Shown here in pieces: positions 55,110-64,000 of a DNA stretch of 64,000 nucleotides (position 1 is the stretch's first letter; each line of letters begins with the position of its first letter). Under the pieces are notes generated by a model that was given only the letters and a program-made list of their open reading frames with translations, searched no databases and was not told the DNA's origin. This DNA is from Phaseolus vulgaris (taxonomy: Eukaryota; Streptophyta; Magnoliopsida; Fabales; Fabaceae). The stretch spans positions 6,324,815 through 6,388,814 of the forward strand of contig NC_023756.2 in the NCBI RefSeq assembly GCF_000499845.2, read 5' to 3'. The translations under genes were made by a program, and so were the position numbers.

Positions 55110-55199
55110 GGTTGGCTCGATCTTCCTCGGTCGGTCCTTCCTCAGGAGGACTTTCTCACCCTGAGGGGAGAGGTGTCAGCCCTTAAAGGCTCCACCCGT

Positions 55200-56177
55200 A
55201 GGCTCTCGGTGTAGCACTCTCGTGCTTCTTTCTGATCTACGTGGACCGTGAGAATGTCCCCTGTCCTCGAAGGGAATTTCATTGCAAGGTGGGGGGTTGA
55301 TACTATGGCCATCAGCTAGTTGATGGATGGTCGGCCAAAGAGGATGTTGTAGGAGGTGTTGGCGTCGATGACCAGGTATCATATTTTGATGGTCCTAGTG
55401 TTCTTCCCCTCTCCGAAGGTGGTTTACAACTCGATGTAACCCTTGGTACCACGTGGTGGTCGTATGACATTATCTCGGCCTCGACTATCCTCATAGCCTT
55501 GAAAGTTTTCCAGTAGAGGATGTCTACCGAACTTCCTTGGTCCACAAGGGTCTTCCGTATGGTGAACCGGTCTATGTCGACCGCTATCACCATGGGTCGT
55601 CCTGCTGGCGGTAGTCTACACCCTTAAAGTCCTCGTCCATGAACGTGATGGGTGGCATCCTCGGTCGGAATGACACGGCGTTTACCTGGTGTACCGCTCG
55701 GAGGTGCTTCTTCCGGGCGTTGTTCGTGCTTCCTCCTCCGGCGAAGCCGCCGGCTATAGTATGGATAACCTCTCGGTTACCTCTCCTATCGGCCTCCCTG
55801 GGGGGGTTGTCCTTTGCGGGTTGTCGGTCGCCCCTGTTGTCTTGATTATTTCGACCGCGTTGGGGTGACCTCGTCCGCCTGGGTGGATCCGCCCGGCGGG
55901 GTGGGTCTCGACCATTCCTGATGAAACGGCGGAGATGCCCAGCCTGGATAAGTTCCTCGATCTTATCCTTTAGGGCCTGACACTCCTCGATCGAGTGTCA
56001 GGCGTTTTGGTGGTATCGACACTGCTTCTTTCGGTCGGCATTGTTTGGGCTTACCACCTTTTTTGGAGGAGGATCAACTCGGCGCTCAGAGCCTCGTCCA
56101 GAATCCTCCCTCTATCGGTCGTCAGGGGTGTGTATCTTGAGAACCGGATCGGTCGGTCTTGGTTGTCCCGGCGTTGG
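55200..56177 (-). pseudogene. Element G gag-protease spacer and protease
   Basis: The minus strand carries an Arg/Asp/Pro-rich spacer (about 55790-55930, from 'RRADPPRR'-type repeats), then ITFMDEDFKGV and the protease: MVIAVDIDRFTIRKTLVDQG followed by SSVDILYWKTF (55500-55593). DQGSS replaces the usual DTG/DSG context. A frameshift near 55440 precedes remnants of GYIEL..TTFGEGKN and the flap region NILFGRPSIN. Confidence 0.75.
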
Positions 56178-56667
56178 TCATTTCTTTGACTCGAGCGTTT
56201 CTTCCTTATTTTTCTCCCCACCGGCCTCGACACGGGCCTGGTTGCAGAATTCGCTTAGCTCTTCCAACTGCATGTACTTAGCATCTCTCTTTCTCAGTTG
56301 GTAAAGGGGTGTCGGCGGTTCGGGTCGGCCGTCAAGGTCGTCTGGGTGGATCTGATTAGGCACGACTCGTCGCCCATCTCGGTTTCTCAGGGAGGGGTCG
56401 ACCTCTCGTCTCCTCGGCTACATCTGGGTCGGGGGGAGAGGTGTATGACTTGCCGACGACATTCGTCGGTATGACAGAGGGTCCTCCCTTCCCCAACTTC
56501 TTTTTCATCTCTTCGTTCTCCCTACGGAGAACTTGCAGCTCTTGCTCGTTTTTCTGAGCAGCCTCCTCGGTCCTTCTTCTCATCTCGGCCATCTCCCTCT
56601 GGAGAGACAGCAGCAGAATTGTTTTGTCGGCTTCAATACTTCTTTCCATGCTTCTTGTTGAGACCAT
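56178..56667 (-). pseudogene. Element G gag with internal deletion
   Basis: The start (56667) reads MVSTRSMERSIEADKTILLL, then a coiled coil (EEAAQKNEQELQVLRRENEE) and KSYTSPPDPD. The next recognisable piece is the C-terminal KYMQLEELSEFCNQARVEAG (about 56270). Compared with the gag at 979-1893, roughly 175 codons of capsid-like core are missing. Confidence 0.85.
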
Positions 56668-56698
56668 CTACTTTTTTCCTTCAGCTAGTTTCCCTCGG

Positions 56699-56715
56699 CC
56701 CCACGGTGGGCGCCA
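56699..56715 (-). other. Element G primer binding site
   Basis: The minus strand reads TGGCGCCCACCGTGGGG, two bases after the 5' LTR. Confidence 0.8.
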
Positions 56716-56717
56716 AT

Positions 56718-57331
56718 TGTTCCTGCTAGGGAGATGGGACCTAGAGAACTATTGCAGTCTTCTTCTCCTTTCTTCGGTCGGGCAGGTGAATGGGTGATGA
56801 GTTGGGATTCTTCTTGTCCTCCTGCTTCTCCTTCGGCACTCAGTCTCGGGTGGACACCGGATGGTGGGGGTACCTACGAAGGCACTCCGACGCTCAAGTC
56901 AGTAAAGCAGGTGGTCAGCTCTCAGGTAGGTGAACAGTAATAAATGACATACCTTACTCATTGGGATGCGTGCTATTTATATTATTCTAATGGGCCTACC
57001 TTATTGGACTCGTTTATCGAGGTGGATATCGCTTAGGGTCGCATTACCTAATTCTTAATGATGGATTAGCTTTACTGATCTTGGTTTGAGCGTTGATGGT
57101 GGCAGGGGTCGCCCATCGGCCAAGTTAACATGGTGTATGTTGGCCCTCGACCAAGTTCTTCATGGTCATGGCCGACTTCGGCTAGGCCTTCTAAGGTCTC
57201 GGCCAGGTAGGCAGTCGGCCTCGTCATCTCGGCCAAGTCTCTCAGGTCTCGGTCGGTTTTCCTTTGGTTTCGGTCGGGTTGACCTGGTCTCGACAGGAAG
57301 ACCAGGGGTCAGCCACGCCCATACCGCTACA
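56718..57331 (-). mobile_element. Element G 5' LTR
   Basis: tgttcctgctaggg...cccataccgctaca. 614 bp, matching 46542-47147, followed by the duplicated gaaga. Confidence 0.93.
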
Positions 57332-57336
57332 GAAGA

Positions 57337-58222
57337 TACACATATCTAGAGTAGATGTTTGGTTTAAGCCTTAAAGACTTTGATCGATGACATTTCCATA
57401 CTCTAATAGATTCTTTATGATAAATGTCTAGTGATTAAATCCTACCCATACTCGGAACAAGTTGAAGTAGTGTAGGAAAAATATTTAACCATAAAACAAC
57501 CATTCATGATCTGGCAAGTCCGTTAGCTTACTAATATTAAGGAGTTAGTTGTAGACTTTTGTTTGTACAAAGACAATAATTCTTTAGTAGGTTTTCATAA
57601 TAGATGGGAAGTAGACATAATAACAATGCAAAGGAAAGGAAGAGATAATTAATCACTAAAAAAACAAAAAAAAAATGGTTCAAACTATTTAAGTAAACTA
57701 ACAAACCTGTATACATATACAGTATGTCCATACTGGAACTCTCCTCCATAGATAGATGTTTTAAGGCCAGTAATCTTATAAGTTATAGTCCTTTGGATAA
57801 ACTTCTCAACAAACGTTTACAAGAAAATAAAATGAAATAAACTTATCCTCAAAAGTTAAAATTAACTTCTCCACAAACCTAACTTCTTAAAACTCTTTCA
57901 TTTTAACATTTCCTATAACTAATATCCTCTTCTAAAATTCTTACAAAAATTTTTATCCAAGTAATTAAAAAATAATTAATTCCATAATCATTCAACAACT
58001 AAGAATTGTCTAGTGATAAGCAGTATCCGTGAAGTTCTTGAATTCAAACTGAAAAGTCAACCAAGTTTAACAACCAAAATTGAGGAACAAACGAAGTCAT
58101 GCATAACATGTAAAAAGAAAAGCATAAAAAAAGAAAAGGGCAATTTTCCCACGTGACCATGCAAAATTCCCTGAGACATGACATACTCACAGACTCAAAA
58201 ATTCCCTTAAAAAATGTTCAGT
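57337..58222. other. AT-rich DNA without a recognisable gene
   Basis: 57478-57575 resembles 41630-41705 ('aaatatttgaccataaaac', 'ttcatgatctggcaag', 'gagttagtt(g/a)tag'). Otherwise nothing recognised. Confidence 0.5.
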
Positions 58223-59370
58223 CTTATTACCAAAATATCTCACCAAACATTATGGTGAAAATCTAGTCTTAATACCCATTACTATAATAAAACACAATCT
58301 CTCCATATTAGTTGGAAATAATATATTTGATTAAATGTATTATATATCACATTATAATTTTATTTTTCATTAGAGTAAATTTAATAATGTGATCTATCTA
58401 AAGTTACTGATAAATACAAAGATCACATGTTGTGTGTATTTTTCTAAAGGCCTTAATGAGATTTTCTGAATTATATGAAGCAAGTAAAAAAAAAACATCT
58501 AATCCATGGATATTTGAACCCGAGTATCCGGAAAAAACAAAATATTTGATGGAAGAATAGATAATTCTTTTAAACAGCCTGCTATAATGAGAAAGATTTA
58601 TATTTTGAAATTAAATCACCAAGTTGATGATAAAATCCATGGACGTTCCTGCTGGAAGCAATGCTCGTTCGCATATATTTGGAACAGTGTTCATGAGCCA
58701 CCACAAAATAAATAAATAAATAAAAAGAATCTCTTCTCTTTGTTTTTTTCTCTGTTTTTGAAAAGAGGGCGAATATAACATGTTTAAATATATTAATAAA
58801 ACATAACATGTTTAGATATATTAATAAAATTATTTCAAACACATTAGATATAATATTTTCTAACACACTCTAAAATAAATAAATAAAACTTTAGCTTTTT
58901 TAAAAATCCTAGCTTATAAATTGAGATTATTGAATTTTATTGTTATGCACAAATATTGATAATGAATTATTACTTTTTTTTTTTATCCTTGGATGGTTAT
59001 GCTAATGCTTTTGACTATTGGATGATTTTACAATTTTGACATATTTATATTTCTTAAAATAGTATTTTGATATAATATTGGAATGTGATATTTTTTTTGT
59101 TTATTTTATTAGATAAGAGACTTAGATGCTCACCTTAAACAAGTTTGGCCAAGTTTGGGAGCACGAGTGGAAGCCTCATGGAACGTCTAACTCTATAGAC
59201 TTTATTTAATAATATATAATATAATATAACTAATTAATGAATAATTCAAATATTAAATACACATATCTACAATTATATGTTATAGCTTGTTTTCTGTTGG
59301 GACTTGGTATGCTACCCTCCCTATGTTATGTTATCTTCTACGTCACTCATAAATAAAGACTTCACTTCTA
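58223..59370. repeat. Long dispersed repeat, copy 2
   Basis: Direct-orientation partner of 3027-4218. Both copies end at 'aataaagacttcacttctat'. Confidence 0.75.
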
Positions 59371-60194
59371 TTCTGTTGCATGTAATATATCTTTCTCTTC
59401 TTTAATTTATCTTTATTACTTCATACTCTATTTGAACTTTCTTCATACATTAACATTAACTATGATTCGTATAAGTATCATAACTATGATTACTTCCGAC
59501 ATTAACATTTCAAATTTGAGAATGCGGTTTCTGCAAATTGGTTCACTGAGTCCTCCCATTTGCAACTTCAAGTTGGTTCTAAATGACAAACAACAATTAA
59601 TTTAAATGTGAAAGATACTTAATACTCACTGTATCTTACAAAGTTGATTTCATATGCAGAGATTTTTAATATTATCAAGAAGACAACTGACTTTTTTTCA
59701 TTATAAAAATAGTTATGATGTCAATCAACATAAAATAAAGCATCCTTAGTTTGTTCCCGTTTCCATATTTCCAAGCCTGAATTTTATTTTAATACTAAAT
59801 TCATTATATTTACTCAATAATATGAGAAAATATTATAATCTGTAAATGATTTTGTGAAATAAAATTTATATGGGAACCCTTTAAACTTTGTGTAAATTTT
59901 AGTTAAAGAAGCTATGTATAACTTACTGGTGGAACAGTTCAAGGGTTTTGAGAGACCTGAAACAACCTCTCTCGGACTTGCAAATCTCTCTATGATTCCC
60001 CTGCTTGTTTTGATCGAAAGGCATGTATATTTAAACATGTAAATTATTAAGCTAATAACTTGCGTTTGCATAATAAGAATACATATCTTGGAAATGATCT
60101 TCATAAAACCATTACTATTTCTCCTTCTTCGTAACTTAGGGCTTCGTTAACGTTCACAACGAACCTACGTTCGTTCGTTTTTCACCCTTCCTTC
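59371..60194. other. AT-rich DNA upstream of the additional-ORF gene
   Basis: No LTR or polypurine tract like those of G is seen here. The last 70 bases are less AT-rich and read like a 5' UTR ('acgttcgttcg'). No confident TATA box. Confidence 0.45.
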
Positions 60195-62884
60195 ATGATC
60201 GAGTCAGCTTCTGCGAACCCTGATCATTCTTCCTTTTCTTCTTCCTTTGCAGCTTCAACAATGACTCGCTCAAAGATCACCCCAAATCCTCCTCCTTCAT
60301 CACGAAACCCTTCCTCACAAGCACACGACCCACCGCGAGCACGCGGCGCTTCATCTTCTCAGGCTGAGAGGCCTGCACCTTCCCGCCCCAACCCGGCCCA
60401 GGCTACTCCACCTGTCACCGAAGGAGCCTCCATCCCCCACCAGACTTCAAAAAACTGTATCCCTGGGCCAACTCGACCCTGTTGAGGGAAACATCTTCTG
60501 TGAACACTGCTGGGGCAGTTCTGCGATTGACGAAGGGGGATGAGCCTCACCAAACATTCCACAAGGAGCACGACGAGAAGATGACAGTGCTACCTTGCCC
60601 CCCCGACCTGCCAGTTTGCGCCGACGACAAGGCGAACAACGATGGGCCCTTCTGCTTTGTTTACACAACTTTATTCAAGAAGCTGAAACTCAGGTTTCCC
60701 TTCACTCGCTTTGAGAGGGAGCTTCTCACCGAGCTCAACATCGCCGCCGCCCAGCTCCATCCCAACAGCTGGGCGTTTGTGCGGGCGTTCCAAGTCATGT
60801 GCGACCACTTGGGGCTGCCAGCGTCGGTGGATGTTTTCTTGTTTCTTTTTGAAGCCAAGCACCCAGGAGACCGCCTGTGGGTAAGCTTGAATGGGATTGC
60901 TGGGAGGTCGATCCTCTCCATCTTCCAACAATCCTATAAAGACTGGAAGGGCAAGTTCGTCCAGATACGCCCCAACGACAAGGACGCTTCCTTGCTCGAC
61001 GGTTTCCCCTTGTACTGGGTAAACAAGGGGAACAAAGAGTCCAAGAGCAGCTTCAGGAGACCCAGAAGTCCTGATAGCATGGGCGCTTTGGACAAAGATC
61101 TCTGCTTCTTTTGGAAGAGTGTGGCGGATGCCAACATCACCTTCCTCACCACCACACTCATATGCTTCGAGTTCTTCGAGGACCAACTCGAAATTCGAAT
61201 AGGTTAGAACATTTAAGTTCTTATTCTAATACTACTTCTGTTAACTGTTTCTGGGCGTCTTGTGCGTTGTGCGCAAGACTTTGGTTTTACTCTTCTGCAC
61301 TATTTGTCTGCTTGGTTGCATACTGTCTTATGCATTTATTTCCTTCCTGAGCTAACCCATGCATTTTCGCTCTCTGCAGATAACATGTTGGGGCGGGGCA
61401 AGCTTGTTGAATTGAGGGCGCTCGCCCGAACACACGGGTTGGCAACGGGTTCCCAAACCGTGCCAAACTCTGTGGTGGAGATCGCCGCTGCTCAAGGTAG
61501 ATCGCCACCCAGGGGCCCAGCTCCTTCCGATGTCCAACCCGCCGCCCAACGCAAGAAGCTTGTCCTCAGGAAACCCAAGAGGAAAGCCCCCCAGGTAGTC
61601 CATGAGGAGGAGGAGGAAGACGACGAGGCAACTGAAGATGGCCTTGTCACGAAGAGGAAGAGGGTGGCACCTCCTTCACCATCTGCACCACCCCCTCTTC
61701 TAACATCAACGCCGCCATCTACGCTAGCTCCTCCTCCATCATCGCCACCCCAACCAGCTCCTGCCTCACCAGTCCAAGCCATTCCACTGGCAACTGCGCC
61801 ACCTGCGGTTGAGGCCCCCGAGCCAAACTTCATGGAGGACCCCCCAAGCGCCTCCACGCCTTTTGTATCAGCTGGAGGGGATCCTCCTTCAAATGCCTCA
61901 ACTGCCAACGTGGCTCCAATCGGGGATGAGGTCGCCCACAACTCTCCGATTCTAATTACCGAATCCCCGACGTCGCCACCACGCCCAGAAGCGCCTGCTG
62001 AACAACCAACTAAAGAGGGTGGCGGCGAAAACCAACAGCAAACCCTCCCGGTGCCTCCAACAGCAAACCTCTCTCTTGAGGTCACAAGGATGTGGGAGCC
62101 TTTCTCTGCCAAGTTGAAGATGATGGCAGAAGACTTCCCCACCATTATCTCTAGAGCTGTGGAGAGCTCCACCAGGAAGCTCCAGGACGACCTCTACGCC
62201 CTTCGAACTGAAAACAGCACTATAAGAATCGAGGCGGAAAAGTTGTCCTGCAATCTGACACTCGCGGAGATTGAACACTCCCGAGTAGAAGACGCGATGA
62301 GCACCGAGCTCCGGGTGGCGCGCAAGGAAGCTACCGATCTCCGCCATAAGGTACAACTCTTGGCTCAAGAGAAAATCGAGCTGGAGAGCAAGATTGTGCC
62401 TTATCGCGTCAAGGTGGCTGACCTGGAGGCCCTCATAAAAACTGACGCCGCCAAGGTGAAGAAACTGGAGCAAAGGTCAGCCGACCGGGAGGTCTTCCTT
62501 GGGAAGGTGGAGAAAGCGAGGGATGACGCCATGGCTGAGCTTGCCGAAGCCAACAAGGAAAAAGGGGAGATTGCTGCTGAACTGGGCAAGGTGCAAGCAG
62601 AATCCAAGAAGGTTGCTGAAGACCTTCTCCAAGCTCAAGAAATCAACCAAAAACTCAAGAAGCAAGTCGAAGAGCTGGAGCAGCAGAACAAGGGGCTGAA
62701 GGAACAAACTGAAGAACTCAAGAAGCAGATCGAAGAACTTAATCTGAGTTCTGCCCAAATTCTGGCTGCTGGATTCGAGGCTGCACGGGAACAGTTCGCC
62801 TGCTTGTTCCTCGATCTGGACCTTAGCATGGTGTCCCTTGACAACGAGGTAGTGGATGGGAAAGTGGTTCCCGCTGAAGACTGA
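60195..62884 (+). CDS. Additional-ORF protein of a Tat-type Gypsy element, two exons, one frameshift
   Basis: Exon 1 (60195-61202) starts at the ATG MIESASANPDHSSFSSS and has a Ser/Pro-rich N-terminus (about 85 residues). A one-base shift in an A-run near 60447-60455 moves to the frame LYPWANSTLLRETSSVN. The conserved domain follows: FPFTRFERELLTELNIAAAQ, WAFVRAFQVMCDHLG and FFWKSVADANITFLT. The intron is 61203-61379 (GT-AG, ending ctctgcag). Exon 2 (61380-62884) begins DNMLGRGKLVELRALARTHG. A basic patch (KKLVLRKPKRKA), an acidic run (EEEEEDDEATED), a Pro/Ala-rich linker and a long coiled coil (about 62080-62760) follow. It resembles the 'putative gypsy type transposon' (Transposase_28) domain family. 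Its role is unknown. Whether an element surrounds it cannot be seen; pol would lie beyond 64000. Confidence 0.8.
61203..61379 (+). other. Intron of the additional-ORF gene
   Basis: Donor at G|GTTAG, acceptor TCTCTGCAG|AT. Joining them makes codon GAT (D) and links EIRI to DNMLGRGK in frame. The intron is T-rich (177 bp), in contrast to the GC-rich exons. Confidence 0.75.
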
Positions 62885-63515
62885 TCAATTCCCTCCATCC
62901 GCTGCCTTTGTGCTTTTCTCTTTGTATATAATTTGTAATAAGCTTCATATTTTCTTGTACACGAGTTCTGAATTGACATTTACTTTAATGACAAAGTCTT
63001 GGTATTTCTTCTGATAACCTCTTTGGCTGCTTTAACCTTTCTTGCACAAACTTCTTCAAGAAATAACTTAGCGATTTCGTAAGCGCAGAAATTAACTTAG
63101 CGATTTCGTAAGCGCGATCATATACTTAACTGCTTCGAACCACTTCGATTTCGAATAACAATCACTTTAACAACTTGTAAACTTAAGGCAACGAACCTTA
63201 GCGTAAAATCACTCTTCAAACAACGAACTTTAACTCATCTAATGGCTTAAGACATAGCTCACCCGATCTGCTTCATAAAAACGGGTCTTTGACTTTCTCG
63301 CCATTGTTTGAGTTTCTCCTGGTCGCCAAAAACTCTTAGCGATATCGGCTTCTTCCTGCCTTCATAGCTTGGCCGTTGTTCCTTTATCTGGGGGTAGAGG
63401 CGCCTTTCGGATCCTTCTCTACCTCCTTGAGCTTCAGAACAAGAGACCGGGTGGCTAGGCGTTCTCTTCGAACCTACCTTAGCCACCTTCCAAACTTCTT
63501 CCACCCTTTACACCA
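62885..63515. other. Region downstream of the additional-ORF gene
   Basis: A-rich stretch with a possible polyadenylation region (tttgtatataatttgtaataa near 62922). A short direct repeat 'aacttagcgatttcgtaagcgc' occurs at about 63065 and 63093. Nothing coding is recognised. Confidence 0.5.
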
Positions 63516-63662
63516 TACCTGAACTCGTTCGAGACGAGAAGGATTTTATCTTGCCTGAACTCGCTCATAGGCGAGAAGGTCTTTAACTCGCCTGAACTCG
63601 CTCATAGGCGAGAAGGTCTTTAACTCGCCTGAACTCGCTCATAGGCGAGAAGGTCTTTATCT
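63516..63662. repeat. 37-bp tandem repeat
   Basis: Units starting at 63551, 63588 and 63625 with period 37 (tcgcctgaactcgctcatag, then gcgagaaggtctttaac), preceded by one degenerate copy. Each unit contains a small inverted repeat (ctcgc...gcgag). Confidence 0.9.
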
Positions 63663-63663
63663 C

Positions 63664-64000
63664 GTGCCTCTACATTGCCCCAGGGGTTACATCTTCTCGC
63701 CCCCAGAAACACTGAGGACTTTTGCTGGTGCTTCTACATTGCCCCAGGGGTTACATCTTCTCGCCCCCAGAAACACTGAGGACTTTTCACTGGTGCCTCT
63801 ACATTGCCCCAGGGGTTACATCTTCTCGCCCCCAGAAACACTGAGGACTTTTCACTGGTGCCTCTACATTGCCCCAGGGGTTACATCTTCTCGCCCCCAG
63901 AAACACTGAGGACTTTTCACTGGTGCCTCTACATTGCCCCAGGGGTTACATCTTCTCGCCCCCAGAAACACTGAGGACTTTTGCTGGTGCCTCTACATTG
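63664..64000. repeat. 64/65-bp tandem repeat running off the window
   Basis: Units begin gtgc(c/t)tctacattgcccc at 63664, 63728, 63793, 63858, 63923 and 63987 (partial). Period is 65, or 64 where 'ttttcactg' is 'ttttgctg'. Copies are almost identical, implying recent expansion. Confidence 0.95.

Larger units (their letters stand above)
46542..57331 (-). mobile_element. Element G: Tat-type Gypsy element, shortened, with an opposite-strand additional ORF
   Basis: LTRs at 46542-47147 and 56718-57331, flanked by gaaga at 46537-46541 and 57332-57336. In minus-strand order: LTR, PBS, gag (core deleted), protease, RT (core deleted), RNase H, a second archaeal-type RNase H, integrase, a 44-bp tandem repeat, the nested fragment E, an additional ORF on the opposite strand, polypurine tract, LTR. 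Dual RNase H and additional ORFs mark the Tat/Ogre lineage of Ty3/Gypsy. By eye the LTRs differ at some 25-30 positions plus small indels, so G is clearly older than F. Confidence 0.95.

Noticed and set aside
54388..55164. Plus-strand open frame of 258 residues
   Set aside because: Antisense shadow of the element G RT/RNase H region; Ser/Arg-rich with no domain.
61492..62473. Minus-strand frames of 226 and 173 residues
   Set aside because: Gly/Ser/Leu-rich shadows of the Pro-rich linker and coiled coil of exon 2 of the additional-ORF gene.
63664..63909. Open frame across the 65-bp repeats
   Set aside because: The unit length is not a multiple of three, so the reading frame rotates between copies; the frame is open by chance.
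63514..64000. Resemblance of the tandem arrays to a CRISPR array
   Set aside because: Units are directly adjacent with no unique spacers, in plant retrotransposon context; they are minisatellites.

Overview
This window looks like plant nuclear DNA from a repeat-rich, gene-poor region. The families present are plant ones: Tat-lineage Ty3/Gypsy elements with two RNase H domains, Copia elements whose gag carries a UBN2-like region and two zinc knuckles, CACTA elements with a TNP2-like transposase, and an F-box gene with an F-box-associated region. The protein flavour is most like legumes (Phaseolus, Vigna, Cajanus type); that assignment is inference. I see no bacterial gene, rRNA, tRNA or CRISPR array. 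Nearly everything is transposon, and most coding regions are broken.

Layout. 1-935: minus-strand Copia remnant (gag and LTR). 936-2524: minus-strand Tat-type Gypsy remnant (gag, PBS, LTR). 2525-4218: AT-rich DNA with a repeat that recurs at 58223-59370. 4219-19640: plus-strand Tat-type element 'B', split by two complete later insertions. These are 'A' (5396-10251, TSD caagg), a gag-only element itself hit by a hAT element (8269-8999), and 'F' (11770-19524, TSD caatc), a nearly full minus-strand Gypsy element with 1.03-kb LTRs. 19641-21084: AT-rich DNA and a LINE-like remnant. 21085-34574: Copia element 'C' (TSD gaggt), with element 'D' (26600-33318, TSD aaaac) nested inside; both have gag but no pol. 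34580-46541: the least repetitive part. It holds a broken HSP90/F-box chimeric gene (35814-37797), a CACTA transposase and protease remnant (39059-41620), a second LINE-like copy, a second CACTA terminus and a 403-bp MITE. 46542-57331: minus-strand Tat-type element 'G' (TSD gaaga) with PBS, shortened gag, protease, RT missing its core, two RNase H domains, integrase, a 44-bp tandem repeat and an opposite-strand additional ORF. A fragment of an F-like element ('E', 47816-52216) lies inside it. 57337-60190: AT-rich DNA. 60195-62884: a two-exon gene of the additional-ORF type found in Tat elements. 63516-64000: tandem repeats running off the window end.

How it fits together. A, D and the shortened G keep the cis signals for retrotransposition (LTRs, PBS, PPT where visible) but lack some or all of pol, so they would need enzymes from autonomous relatives. 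F is the best autonomous model, spoiled by two frameshifts and one stop codon. In F, and in parallel in A, the end of the coding sequence runs into the 3' LTR. Four exact target-site duplications and near-identical LTR pairs allow the insertion order to be read. The points most worth a second look are the HSP90/F-box chimera, the paired near-palindrome of C and D that also sits inside their gag coding sequence, the TATA box enclosed by an inverted repeat in the A/E/F LTR family, and the additional-ORF gene with its neighbouring repeat arrays.
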